DNA from: Haloprofundus marisrubri
Lineage (GTDB): Archaea > Halobacteriota > Halobacteria > Halobacteriales > Haloferacaceae
Assembly: GCF_001469955.1 (NCBI RefSeq)
Contig: NZ_LOPU01000029.1
Span: 682,001 to 746,000, forward strand
Length of the DNA stretch: 64,000 bases
Direction of reading: 5' to 3'
Shown: positions 15,456 through 24,392 of the stretch, piece by piece
How positions within the stretch are numbered: the stretch's first letter is position 1
How the letters are laid out: every line of letters begins with the position of its first letter
Program-made: the position numbers and the translations under genes
The notes under the pieces: generated by a model
The model's database searches: none
What the model saw: the letters and a program-made list of their open reading frames with translations, nothing else
Told to the model about the DNA's origin: nothing

Positions 15456-17279
15456 ATGCGAGAGAAGATTCTCAACAACTGGGTAAAGCAGGCACCAGCG
15501 CCGCCGAACATCCAGTATCTCCGGGACGCCGAGCGCTACTCGGCGTGGGACCAACTGGGCTCGCAAGGCCGCGTGCTCGACATCGCCTCCGAATCCAACG
15601 TCACGGCCGGTCTCGACGCCGACCACGTCACGCGTCTCGACTTCGCGCCGGAAGCTATCGAGTACGCCGCCGAACTTCTGGGCGACGACGTCGACGAGTA
15701 CGAGTCGACCGACCCCGAACACCCCGAACTCCCGTTTCCCGACGACCACTTCGACGCCGCCGTCTCCATCGGCCCGTACGACTGGAAGTTCTTGGACGTC
15801 GACGCACTCACTCGTGAAGTCCACCGCGTGCTGAAACCCGACGCTCGGTTCGTCTTTTCGGTGCCGACACCCCGTTCGCCGTACTGGAACCGCGGGCGCA
15901 ACAAGTACCGCTACTTCGAACCTGACGAAGCGCTGTCGCACATGTCGCCGGACTTCCGCCTCGGCGACGTCGACCTCGTGTTCCAGTACCCGTACTACCC
16001 GCACCGCGCCATCAACCTCCTCGACGAGGAGTATCAGGAGTACTTCGTCGACGCCGCGTGGTGGGCCACCGACAAACTCACCGAACACGGCCTGTGGGAC
16101 CGCGCGGCGTATCTCGTTCTCGGCGCGGAGAAACTCGACTACGACGGCTTCCTCGACGGCGGCCTCGACGCCCTCTTTCGGTCGACCGACGAGAACGGCT
16201 TCTGGGACGAAGAGGAGGAGAAGTTCGTCCGTGCGCTCGACTACGAACTCGGCGACGACGGCCCGACGTGGAGCGTCGACGACAGCATCCAGTGGCGCTA
16301 CGCACCGTTCGCACTTCTGGGGTCGATGCAGTGGCGCTCTTCCTCGCTTGCAAGCGACGAGTACGACGACCAACTTCGCCAAGAACTGGAGTACTTCACC
16401 GCCCGCGTCGGCGAAGACGACACGCTCGCGGAGATGCCGAGTTACGGCATCGGTCCACTCACCGCCGCCTTCGCGCTCGCCGCGGAGACGTTCGACGACC
16501 CGAACTACGGCCGCACGGCCCGACATCTGTTCGACCACGCCGTCGACCGCTTCGACTTCACCGACGCCGAGGACAGTTTGCTCGCCTACGGCTGGTCGTA
16601 TCTCTACGAGTACGAGCCGACCGACGACGTGCGCGACGCGCTCGAAGACGCGCTCTGGTCGATGAACGAACGGCTGACGATGCGCCACACGTTCCGCTTC
16701 GAGAACGTGACGACGCGTCGCCACCAGAACCAGATGTACACCGTCTGGGGTCTCGCCCGCGCCATCGAGGTGCTGGAGATGCCCGGCTACCTCGACACGC
16801 TCGAAGAAGTGCTGGATTTCGCCGTCGACGAACGAATGCGCGAGGACGGCGCGTTCATCTGGGAGGACGTCTCCTGGCGTAGACGCCGCAAAGCCGACGT
16901 GCTCGCCAAAGTCGGCTTCCGACCCGCCCACTGGAAGTTCCTCTACGAGTGCCACCAGACGTTCTTCGTCAACGCCGTCTCACACTACTACGACGCCGGC
17001 GGGCGCAAGGATTACGACCGTGACGTCGCTCGCGCGATGGCGTGGATATACGGCGAGAACGACCTCGGAACGAACCTCGTCGACGAGAGCGGCCTCGGCG
17101 TTCCGATGCGATTCCTGACGACGAGCGGCCGGATGGACGTCGACGACCAGATGTTCAAAGGCGCGTACGAGGTCGGTTCCTACGTGATGGCGCTGACGAA
17201 CCTGCTCTCGGAACCGTTCCGACCGGAGGGGAGAACTGACCCGCAGACCTCCCGACGCAAGACGATGGTGCAGCGATGA
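15456..17279 (+). CDS. Methyltransferase fused to a large alpha-helical (toroid-like) domain
   Basis: A 607-residue two-domain protein. Residues about 1-190 form a class I SAM methyltransferase: VLDIASESNV stands for motif I, RLDFAPEAIEYAAELL for motif II, LPFPDDHFDAAVSIG for motif IV, and EVHRVLKPDARFVFSVP is the usual post-IV strand. The glycines of motif I are missing, so SAM binding may be weak or altered. Residues about 200-590 are helical with repeated W, Y and acidic residues (GFWDEEEEK, GWSYLYEYEPTDD, NQMYTVWGLARAIE) like an alpha/alpha-toroid of glycan-active enzymes. It overlaps the dehydrogenase start by ATGA. Glycan methylation is inferred. Confidence 0.75.
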   Translation: MREKILNNWVKQAPAPPNIQYLRDAERYSAWDQLGSQGRVLDIASESNVTAGLDADHVTRLDFAPEAIEYAAELLGDDVDEYESTDPEHPELPFPDDHFDAAVSIGPYDWKFLDVDALTREVHRVLKPDARFVFSVPTPRSPYWNRGRNKYRYFEPDEALSHMSPDFRLGDVDLVFQYPYYPHRAINLLDEEYQEYFVDAAWWATDKLTEHGLWDRAAYLVLGAEKLDYDGFLDGGLDALFRSTDENGFWDEEEEKFVRALDYELGDDGPTWSVDDSIQWRYAPFALLGSMQWRSSSLASDEYDDQLRQELEYFTARVGEDDTLAEMPSYGIGPLTAAFALAAETFDDPNYGRTARHLFDHAVDRFDFTDAEDSLLAYGWSYLYEYEPTDDVRDALEDALWSMNERLTMRHTFRFENVTTRRHQNQMYTVWGLARAIEVLEMPGYLDTLEEVLDFAVDERMREDGAFIWEDVSWRRRRKADVLAKVGFRPAHWKFLYECHQTFFVNAVSHYYDAGGRKDYDRDVARAMAWIYGENDLGTNLVDESGLGVPMRFLTTSGRMDVDDQMFKGAYEVGSYVMALTNLLSEPFRPEGRTDPQTSRRKTMVQR

Positions 17280-18520
17280 GCGTCTGCGTCGTCGGCCTCG
17301 GCTACGTCGGCTTGCCCACGGCGTTGCTGTTCGCCCAGCATCACGAGGTCGTCGGCGTCGACATCGACGAATCTCGCGTCGACGCACTCAATCAGGGCAC
17401 ACTTCCCTTCGAGGAACCAGGCCTCCCGGAGCTGTTCGAAGAGGTGCGAGAAAACTTCAGCGCGGCGGTCGCACCCACTGAAGACGCCGACGTGTACGTC
17501 ATCGTCACGCCGACGCCGCTGGACCAGACCGTTGACGTGGCCGACCTCACGGCGGTTCGCGCCGCCGCCGAAGCCATCGGCGACGTTCTTTCACCGGATG
17601 ACCTCGTCGTGCTCGAATCGACCGTGCCGCCGGGAACGACAGAACGTCTCGTGGTGCCGTCGCTCGAACTCGGCGGCCTCTCCCGCGAGCAGTTCGACGT
17701 GGCTCACTGTCCGGAGCGAGCGATTCCCGGCCGAACGCTCGACGAAGTCGTCGGCAACGACCGGGTCGTCGGCGGCCTCGACGTTGACGCTGCCCTTCGC
17801 GCCCGTGAACTCTACGCCGATGTCGTGGAAGGAACGATTCGAACCACCGACGCGACGACGGCGGAGTTCGTCAAACTGATGGAGAACACCCACCGCGACG
17901 TCAACATCGCGCTGGCCAACGAGTTCGCCAAAATCGCCGAGGAGATAGGTGTCAACGTTCACGACGCCATTCCGCTGGCGAACGAACACCCGCGCGTCGA
18001 CGTGCTCTCGCCGGGACCGGGCGTCGGCGGGCACTGCATCACTATCGACCCACGGTTCCTCGCGCAGCGAACCGACAGCGACCGACTCATCTCGGTCGCC
18101 CGCGACGTGAACGACTCGATGGCCGCGCACGTGCTCGGTCTCGTGACGGACCGCCTCCGCGGCGACCACCACGCGACGATTACGGTGCTCGGCGCGGCGT
18201 ACAAAGCCGACGTGGGCGACACCCGCGAGACGCCCGCGCTTCCGTTCGTCAAGTTGGCCGAGAACGCCGGCTACGAAGTCCGCGTCCACGACCCGCACGT
18301 CTCGGAGTTCGCCGTAGAGCCCACAGAACTCGACGCCGCGGTACTCGAAAGCGACTGTCTCGTCGTCCTCACCGGCCACGAGGCGTTCGCCGACGTCGAC
18401 CCCGAACGGATGGCCGAGTTGATGGACGGCCGCGACGTCGTCGACGCGAGAGCGACGCTCGACCGTGAATCTTGGGAGAGCGCTGGCTTCGACGTTCGAG
18501 TGCTCGGCGACGGCCGATAA
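17276..18520 (+). CDS. wecC: UDP-N-acetyl-D-mannosamine/UDP-sugar 6-dehydrogenase
   Basis: A 414-residue nucleotide-sugar dehydrogenase. The N-terminal NAD fold is VVGLGYVGLPTALL, then ESTVPPGTTERL, CPERAIPGRTL, ENTHRDVNIALANEFAK and the catalytic GPGVGGHCITIDP with Cys254; the C-terminal domain has GAAYKADVGDTRETPA. It oxidises C6 of a UDP-sugar to the uronic acid with two NAD. ERAIPG is more typical of the UDP-ManNAc (WecC) branch than of UDP-glucose dehydrogenase. A 2-epimerase making UDP-ManNAc lies at 20314-21474. The ATG overlaps the upstream stop (ATGA). Confidence 0.92.
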   Translation: MSVCVVGLGYVGLPTALLFAQHHEVVGVDIDESRVDALNQGTLPFEEPGLPELFEEVRENFSAAVAPTEDADVYVIVTPTPLDQTVDVADLTAVRAAAEAIGDVLSPDDLVVLESTVPPGTTERLVVPSLELGGLSREQFDVAHCPERAIPGRTLDEVVGNDRVVGGLDVDAALRARELYADVVEGTIRTTDATTAEFVKLMENTHRDVNIALANEFAKIAEEIGVNVHDAIPLANEHPRVDVLSPGPGVGGHCITIDPRFLAQRTDSDRLISVARDVNDSMAAHVLGLVTDRLRGDHHATITVLGAAYKADVGDTRETPALPFVKLAENAGYEVRVHDPHVSEFAVEPTELDAAVLESDCLVVLTGHEAFADVDPERMAELMDGRDVVDARATLDRESWESAGFDVRVLGDGR

Positions 18521-18577
18521 CGCCCGAAAAGCCACGCATCCCGCGGCTTTTAGTGGTACTCACGTGACACTGCGAGC

Positions 18578-18940
18578 GTGCAGAAAGACCTCCCGCTCGC
18601 CGCCCTCTGTGGAGTTGTCGTCGGAGTTGGAACCTACGCACTGCTTGTCACCGACTGGTTCGTTGCAGGAGCAGTGACGGCCGTGTACGCCGGAGCGACG
18701 TACTTTTATCTCGCGTTCGACGTCTCACTTCTCGGTCGTGCAGTACGGTTCGACGAGACCGAAGATAGAGTCGGCTACGCGGTCGGTCTGTTCGGACTGA
18801 GCGTCAGTCCGCTGGCGCTCGCAAACCAGTACGGCGGAGACGGAACGTCGACGCTCCCGCTCGTGGTGTTGTTCGTCGGGACAATCGCGTTTCTGCTCCT
18901 CGCTTCGCAGGCACAGCGACAGGGCGAACACACTTCCTGA
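18578..18940 (+). CDS. Small membrane protein, conserved unknown
   Basis: A 120-residue protein with four hydrophobic segments (about 8-24, 30-48, 66-82, 92-110) and a short charged tail QAQRQGEHTS. The GTG at 18578 gives MQKDLPLAALCG. I recognise no family beyond the DUF-type small membrane proteins of haloarchaea. It follows the dehydrogenase by 57 bases on the same strand and ends 39 bases from the convergent GT4 gene. A role in the glycan cluster is possible from position only. Confidence 0.6.
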   Translation: MQKDLPLAALCGVVVGVGTYALLVTDWFVAGAVTAVYAGATYFYLAFDVSLLGRAVRFDETEDRVGYAVGLFGLSVSPLALANQYGGDGTSTLPLVVLFVGTIAFLLLASQAQRQGEHTS

Positions 18941-18979
18941 CGCCTGAGGGGAGCGAATCTTCGGGCGAATTTGACGACG

Positions 18980-20317
18980 CTACTCGCAGAGCCGTTCGTA
19001 CATCCGACAGAGTCGTTCTCCATCGCGCTCCCAGTTGTACGTCGTCTCGACGGCCCGCCGCCCGTTTTCGCCGAGTCGGCGACACGCCTCCGGATTCCGA
19101 GCCAGTTCCGAAAGCACCACCCCCAACGACGCGCCGTCACCTGCAGCGAACGTCCGGCCCGCGTCCGTTTTCGAGACGATTCGGGCCAAGGGTGCCACGT
19201 CGCTCGTGACGACGGGTGTGCCGGTCGCCATGTACTGAAACAGTTTGTGCGGCACCGTCGTCTCGGTGTGCGGCGTCGACGCGTGCGGGACGAGACAGAC
19301 GTCGCTGGCGGCGACGACACCCGGCACGCGCTCGAAGTCGACCCACCCCGTGAACGTCACTCGGTCGTCGACACCGTATTTTCGAGCCAGCGCCCGCAGG
19401 CGCTCCTCGTAGGGACCGCCGCCGGAACCGACCAAGAGGAGATGAACGTTCGTCGATTCGTCCATCGCAGCGACGGCTTCGACCGTCGCGTCCAATCCTC
19501 TGTGTGCGCCGAACCCGCCGACGTAGGTGACGACGAACGCGTCGTCCGGCAGGTCGGCGACGATTTTGGAGTCGGCTTCCGCGTCGGCGAACGCGGCGCG
19601 TTCGACGGTGTTTCCGACGACGGTGACGTGTTTAGCTATCGCCCCGCAGTCGACGAGATAATGCTCTCTGGCTTCCTCGACGACGGTCACGACGTGGTCG
19701 GCGCGGGTGACGCAGCGTTTCTCCAACCGCTTGAGGCGGCGAATCGGCCGGCAGAGTCGACCGACGAGCAACCCCGGACGCTTGAGCGTGTCGACCGTCG
19801 AGTACGGTCGTCGCCACTGGCGGACCGCCTCCGGAAAGTTCTCGTGGAGGTCGGCGACGACCCGCACACCGTGTCGGCGTCGGGCGACGAACGCCGTCCG
19901 AACCAACGGCAGGTCGTGGACGTGAAGCGCGTCGACGTCCGACTCGTCGAGCAGTTCGTCGAGTGTGCGAACCCAGCGCGGGCGTATCACGGTCAGCAAG
20001 TTACAGGCCACGTCGCCGGCACGGACGAGCGTCGACACCGGGCCGCCGTCGCTGCCGACGCGGACGATGTCGATTCCAGCGACGGTTTCGCGCGCAGGTT
20101 GGCCGTCCCGACCGCTGCAGAGCAACGTCACTCGGTGGCCGCCCGCTAAGAGCGCCTCGGCCTCCTTTCTGACGCGAATATCGTCCGGGTAGGTGTCGGC
20201 GAGAAGCATACAGACGTGGAGGCTGGCGTCTCGCTCGTCGGTTGCGTGGTTTCGTTCGACATCCGATTCCGGGCGCTCTGTCGACGCTGCCGGTCGGCCT
20301 TCGGTCTCCACGCTCAT
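18980..20317 (-). CDS. Glycosyltransferase family 4, copy 2
   Basis: A 445-residue GT-B enzyme, longer than copy 1 by an acidic N-terminal extension of about 33 residues (MSVETEGRPAASTERPESD). Conserved segments are HVCMLLADTYPDDIRVRKEA, HVHDLPLVRTA, ADLHENFPEAVRQWRR, YVGGFGAHRGLDATV and TETTVPHKLFQYMATG. Its ATG overlaps the 2-epimerase stop by four bases (ATGA), so the epimerase may make its donor precursor. It is closely paralogous to 11027-12250, with a 63-base identical segment at the donor site. Confidence 0.9.
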   Translation of the reverse strand: MSVETEGRPAASTERPESDVERNHATDERDASLHVCMLLADTYPDDIRVRKEAEALLAGGHRVTLLCSGRDGQPARETVAGIDIVRVGSDGGPVSTLVRAGDVACNLLTVIRPRWVRTLDELLDESDVDALHVHDLPLVRTAFVARRRHGVRVVADLHENFPEAVRQWRRPYSTVDTLKRPGLLVGRLCRPIRRLKRLEKRCVTRADHVVTVVEEAREHYLVDCGAIAKHVTVVGNTVERAAFADAEADSKIVADLPDDAFVVTYVGGFGAHRGLDATVEAVAAMDESTNVHLLLVGSGGGPYEERLRALARKYGVDDRVTFTGWVDFERVPGVVAASDVCLVPHASTPHTETTVPHKLFQYMATGTPVVTSDVAPLARIVSKTDAGRTFAAGDGASLGVVLSELARNPEACRRLGENGRRAVETTYNWERDGERLCRMYERLCE

Positions 20318-21474
20318 CGGTTCGGGACCGCTGGCTCCTCGCTCGGTTCTTTATCTGCCCGTTCGTCGACCCACTCACGGACGTGTGAGACGATTCGTTC
20401 TCCCGACCGACCGTCGCCGTAGAGGTCCGGGTGGCCGGTCATCGACTGTCGTTTTTCGTCGTCCGAGAGCAGTGTTTCGAGACGGGCTTGCAACGCCGCG
20501 GGCGTCACCAGTTCGTTGACGCCGGCGTCGACCGTCTCGGGTCGCTCGGTGTTCGGGCGAACGGTCAGACACGGCACTTCGAGCACCGACGACTCCTCTT
20601 GGACGCCGCCGGAGTCGGTGACGACGACGCGGGCGTTCGACAGCAGGTCGAGGAAGTCGAGGTAGTCGAGCGGTTCGACGACGCGAAGCGACCCGGACGG
20701 GTCGTAATCGAGGTCGTCAATCGCCGCCGCAGTCCGCGGATGCGCCGGGAAAACCACGGGGTCGGTCTGGTCGTCGAGGGCACGCAGAATTTCGCGGAGG
20801 CGTTCCGGGTCGTCGGCGTTTCGCGGCCGGTGAATAGTCGCCACACCGTACGACTCCTCGCGGAGGTCGAACCGGTCGCGAACGGTCGACTGCTCGGCGG
20901 CGATGGTCGAATGTTCGAGACAGGCGTCGACGACGGTGTTGCCGGTGACGAACACGTCGGCGGCGACGGACTCCGAGCGGAGTCGCGCCGCGGCGTCCTC
21001 AGTCGGTGCGAACGCGAGGTCCGTGACGTGGTCGGCGACGACGCGGTTCGTCTCCTCGGGCATCGAGCGGTCGAAACTCCGCAGGCCCGCTTCGACGTGC
21101 GCGAACGCGGACGGTCGTTTGCTCGCCGCCAGCGCCGCCGAAAGGACGGCGTTCGTATCACCCTGTGCGACGACGACGTCCGGAGCGTGCCGCTCCAGCA
21201 GTTCGTCGACGGCGACGAGGGCGCTCGCGGTCTGTTCGGCGTGGCTACCGCTGCCGATTTCGAGGTTCTCGTCGGGCGCGTCCAGCCCCAACACCTCGAA
21301 GAAGCGCTCGCTCAACGACGCGTCGTAGTGTTGGTTCGTGTGGACGAGCGTTACGTCGACGGCGTCGTCGGCCGCTGCCGCCCGCAGCACCGGCGCGACT
21401 TTCACTAACTCCGGTCGCGTGCCGACGACGACGAGTATCTCCACTGGGAAACGCTGCCCCGAAGAACCGGACAT
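20314..21474 (-). CDS. wecB: UDP-N-acetylglucosamine 2-epimerase (non-hydrolysing)
   Basis: A 386-residue GT-B fold enzyme. Family motifs are VVVGTRPELVKVAPVL, VAQGDTNAVL with the catalytic Asp, HVEAGLRSFDRSMPEETNR with the catalytic Glu, HRPRNADDPERL with the His, and TDSGGVQEESS for UDP binding. It interconverts UDP-GlcNAc and UDP-ManNAc (or the C3-modified uronate as in WbpI). The ATG at 21474 gives an eight-residue lead before the core strand. It heads an operon with GT4 copy 2. A GTAGTATC about 24 bases upstream is a likely TATA box for a leaderless message. Confidence 0.93.
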   Translation of the reverse strand: MSGSSGQRFPVEILVVVGTRPELVKVAPVLRAAAADDAVDVTLVHTNQHYDASLSERFFEVLGLDAPDENLEIGSGSHAEQTASALVAVDELLERHAPDVVVAQGDTNAVLSAALAASKRPSAFAHVEAGLRSFDRSMPEETNRVVADHVTDLAFAPTEDAAARLRSESVAADVFVTGNTVVDACLEHSTIAAEQSTVRDRFDLREESYGVATIHRPRNADDPERLREILRALDDQTDPVVFPAHPRTAAAIDDLDYDPSGSLRVVEPLDYLDFLDLLSNARVVVTDSGGVQEESSVLEVPCLTVRPNTERPETVDAGVNELVTPAALQARLETLLSDDEKRQSMTGHPDLYGDGRSGERIVSHVREWVDERADKEPSEEPAVPNR

Positions 21475-21574
21475 ACTCGTCTCTCTCTTCGCCGATACTA
21501 CACTCTTACGTGACTGTTCAGTTCCTGAGAATTGGCCGAACAGTAATGCGCGTGCCTGTAGAACACTCCGAGCA

Positions 21575-22585
21575 ATGCGAACAGTCAGCGCGCTGATACC
21601 GACGTACGAACGGGCCGACTACGTCGGCGGGGCGATAGAGACGGTCCTCGGCCAGACCCACGAGGCGATGGAAGCCGTCGTGGTCAACGACGGGTCGACG
21701 GACGACACTCGGGACGTGCTCTCGGCGTACGAAGACGACGACCGGGTGACGGTCCTTCACAACGAGACGAACCGCGGCATCGCGTACAGTTTCAACCGTG
21801 CGGCAGCGAACGCCAGCGGCGAGTACCTCTGTATCCTCGGCGACGACGACAGATGGCATCCCGAGAAAATCGAACGCCAACTGGACGTGTTCGACTCGCT
21901 CTCCGACGAGTACGGTGTCGTCTACACCGGCGGCGTGATGACCAACGGTGACAGCGTCACCCGACGATACCGACCCGGCCGTCGTGGCCGAATCTACCCC
22001 GAGGTTCTCGTCACCTTCGGCCTCCACCCGCATTCGAGCCACATGATTCGCCGCGACTGCTTCGAGGCTATCGACGGGTTCGACGAGTCGTTCCCTCGCG
22101 GCGTCGACTGGGAGATGAACGTCCGTCTCGCCAAGCGGTACAAGTTCGAGTACATCGACGAACCGCTGGTCCGCCGGCAGATGCACGAGACGAACGTCTC
22201 GAACGAACCCGAGCAGTCGACGGTCACCGAGATGATGTGGGAGAAGTTCGGCGACGAGATGCGCGAGCGACCCGAGATTGCCCGCCGGTTCAAAGCGACG
22301 ATGAGCGGCAGTCAGGCGTACACCGAACTGAAGTGGGGCAACCACCGCGACGCCGTCAAACACAGTTTCGACGCCCTCCGTCTCGCACCGAGTGCGTCGC
22401 GCGGCCTGAAGTTCCTCCTGTCGCTCACCGGCCCACGCGGGTTCGAGGCGGCGGCGACGGCGCGACAGACGGTGGCGAGACGAAACGCCGAGCAAATCGA
22501 AGACGAGTGGTGGATTTCGGCGTCGACGTCGGGGTCCACCGAAGACGACAAACCCGACTACGCTCGGGTCGAGAGTCGTCAGTAA
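21575..22585 (+). CDS. Glycosyltransferase family 2
   Basis: A 336-residue GT-A glycosyltransferase. MRTVSALIPTYERADYVGGA, VVVNDGSTDDTRDVL and the DxD-type ILGDDDRWHPEKI (about residue 90) are the donor and metal site; FDESFPRGVDWEMNVRLAK is the acceptor-side motif. The rest is a helical C-terminus with no membrane segment. The ATG at 21575 is chosen because the GT2 strand begins at once; the frame is open farther upstream but reads as noise. It is divergent from the epimerase. Sugar specificity unknown. Confidence 0.9.
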   Translation: MRTVSALIPTYERADYVGGAIETVLGQTHEAMEAVVVNDGSTDDTRDVLSAYEDDDRVTVLHNETNRGIAYSFNRAAANASGEYLCILGDDDRWHPEKIERQLDVFDSLSDEYGVVYTGGVMTNGDSVTRRYRPGRRGRIYPEVLVTFGLHPHSSHMIRRDCFEAIDGFDESFPRGVDWEMNVRLAKRYKFEYIDEPLVRRQMHETNVSNEPEQSTVTEMMWEKFGDEMRERPEIARRFKATMSGSQAYTELKWGNHRDAVKHSFDALRLAPSASRGLKFLLSLTGPRGFEAAATARQTVARRNAEQIEDEWWISASTSGSTEDDKPDYARVESRQ

Positions 22586-22936
22586 CGAGACTGTTCACTC
22601 CGTGTCGACGACGCCCGTCGCTGACTGTTCGACGATTCGTCGGCACGTCGACGGTGTAGCACGGTTCGACGATTTTCCGCGAATCTTCCACTGGGGGTTT
22701 CGAGCGACCGGCCGATAGCCGGTTGTTGCTTCCGTTCTCCGAGTACAGCAATTATCCGAGTAGGCCCCATCTACTCCACCAAATTCTGTCGAATTTGACT
22801 GTCTTCTCTACAGATACGTATCGAGGAGTCGTCGGTGTCGGTACGTAGGCCGTAACGAAGGGGGTCCCACGGTATCTCGAACTAATGTCTCCGCGTACCC
22901 GCGTACGGGTTAGTCGGTATCGCCTCGGTGGTGGTC
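22586..22936. other. 351-base intergenic region before flippase copy 2
   Basis: No convincing gene on either strand; the short frames here are basic and lack haloarchaeal codon bias. It holds the 23-base element shared with flippase copy 1 at 22839-22861. Confidence 0.6.
22839..22861 (+). promoter_or_regulatory. Upstream element shared by both flippase genes, copy 2
   Basis: Matches 21 of 23 bases of 12336-12358 (differences only at the eighth and twelfth positions). It lies 98 bases before the GTG at 22937. CGTAACGAAGG is the invariant right half; TAACGAAGG is also present before the aminotransferase gene. Confidence 0.45.
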
Positions 22937-24355
22937 GTGGTCTCCGTTGAGCGTGATGGTGCTGCCTTGTTCGCCGGACGGATTACGGTTCGTCTCGTTG
23001 GCTTTCTGAGCGTCATCTACTTCGCGCGAGAACTCGGAGCGGCGGCGCTGGGTATCTACTTCACGTTTCGCTCGGTCGTCTCGGTTCTCACACTCCTGTC
23101 GTATCTCGGCCTCCCGGATGCGACGGTCAAACGAGTCAGCCAAGAAGACGACGACGACGCCAGAGCGCCGTATCTCACGGCGGCACTGCTCGTCGCTGGC
23201 GGCGTGTTCACCCTCGTTACCGGCGTCGTCGTTCTCTTTGGCGACCAACTGGTGAGTTACATCGAACTCCAGGCGGCGGTGCCGCTCATCGTCCTCTTCG
23301 TCGCCCTCGGCACGTCCCGGGGCATCCTCTTCGGCGCGCTCCGCGGTGAGGACCAGATTTCGGTTACCGCCGGCTTGGAGACGCTCGGCACGCTCTCGCG
23401 CGTCGCGCTCTCGGTCGCGTTTCTTCAGTGGGGATACGGCGTCATCGGCCTCGTCTACGGCGGAGCCGTCTCGATGCTTCTGACGACGGCACTCGCGTTC
23501 TACTTCGTCGACGCCGGCTTTGCGATTCCGACGCTGGCGTCGGTCCGACGGCTCGTGGATTTCGCTCGCTACACCATCGGCATGAACATCAGCCACCTGA
23601 CGTACACGTGGGCAGATACGATGGTGCTCGCGTTCTTCGTCTCGAAAGCCTCCGTCGGCATCTACGAGACGTCGTGGCGACTCACCGGTATCTCGCTCAT
23701 CGGCGCGCAGGCTATCGGTCTCACGCTGATACCGGCGGTGACGCGGTGGCACGAGAAGGGTGACATCGCCGGCATCGAACGAACGTTCGCCAAAGGCGTC
23801 GGCTACGCGATTGCGTTGGTGTTGCCGGCAGTCATCGGCGTCGCCGTTCTCGGCGAGGAACTGCTGTCGGTGTTGTACGGCTTCGAAACCGGCGCGACGG
23901 TGCTTCTAGTGCTCATGGTCGGGCAACTGGCACAGGCGATAAAGTACGTCACCGAGAACGTGTTGGTCGGCATCGACCGCCCGAAGGCCGTCTTCCGAAC
24001 GAACGTACTGTCGGTGCTCGCAAACGTCGGTCTCAATCTGCTACTGGTCCCTGCCATCGGGATGTACGGGGCGGCGGTTGCAACGCTGACGACGGCATCT
24101 ATCGCCGTCGCAGCGCAACTGTTCTACCTCCGTCAAGACCTCTCTTTGACCGCTGAGTGGCGCTGGGTGTCGTGGCAAGTCGTCGTTGCGCTGACGATGG
24201 GTGTCACCGTCTACGCACTCGAACAGTGGCATCACATCCCACAGAACACTGTTAGCGGCGTCGTCGCACTCGTCGCTGCTGGTGCGGTTATCTACGGCTG
24301 TGGAATGCTGGCACAACGCGACATCAGGACGAGAGTGCTGGCAGTGCTTCCGTAG
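22937..24355 (+). CDS. Polysaccharide flippase (Wzx/MATE-like), copy 2
   Basis: A 472-residue multi-spanning membrane protein closely similar to copy 1 throughout: GFLSVIYFARELGAAALGIY, RAPYLTAALLVA, RYTIGMNISHLTYTWADTMV, ESSWRL-type YETSWRLTGISLIGAQAIG, and QAIKYVTENVLVGIDRP. It should flip lipid-linked oligosaccharide. Several GTG codons are possible (22928, 22931, 22937); 22937 is chosen because it aligns with the start of copy 1. Gene content suggests each GT4 has its own flippase, or that the pair arose by duplication. Confidence 0.87.
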   Translation: MVSVERDGAALFAGRITVRLVGFLSVIYFARELGAAALGIYFTFRSVVSVLTLLSYLGLPDATVKRVSQEDDDDARAPYLTAALLVAGGVFTLVTGVVVLFGDQLVSYIELQAAVPLIVLFVALGTSRGILFGALRGEDQISVTAGLETLGTLSRVALSVAFLQWGYGVIGLVYGGAVSMLLTTALAFYFVDAGFAIPTLASVRRLVDFARYTIGMNISHLTYTWADTMVLAFFVSKASVGIYETSWRLTGISLIGAQAIGLTLIPAVTRWHEKGDIAGIERTFAKGVGYAIALVLPAVIGVAVLGEELLSVLYGFETGATVLLVLMVGQLAQAIKYVTENVLVGIDRPKAVFRTNVLSVLANVGLNLLLVPAIGMYGAAVATLTTASIAVAAQLFYLRQDLSLTAEWRWVSWQVVVALTMGVTVYALEQWHHIPQNTVSGVVALVAAGAVIYGCGMLAQRDIRTRVLAVLP

Positions 24356-24392
24356 CGGGAGTTACAAACGGACGGCCCGCTTCGGTTCGACT

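Noticed and set aside
15387-16955. 522-codon minus-strand frame opposite the methyltransferase fusion
   Set aside because: Shadow frame with Val/Glu/Arg bias; the plus strand shows clear methyltransferase motifs.
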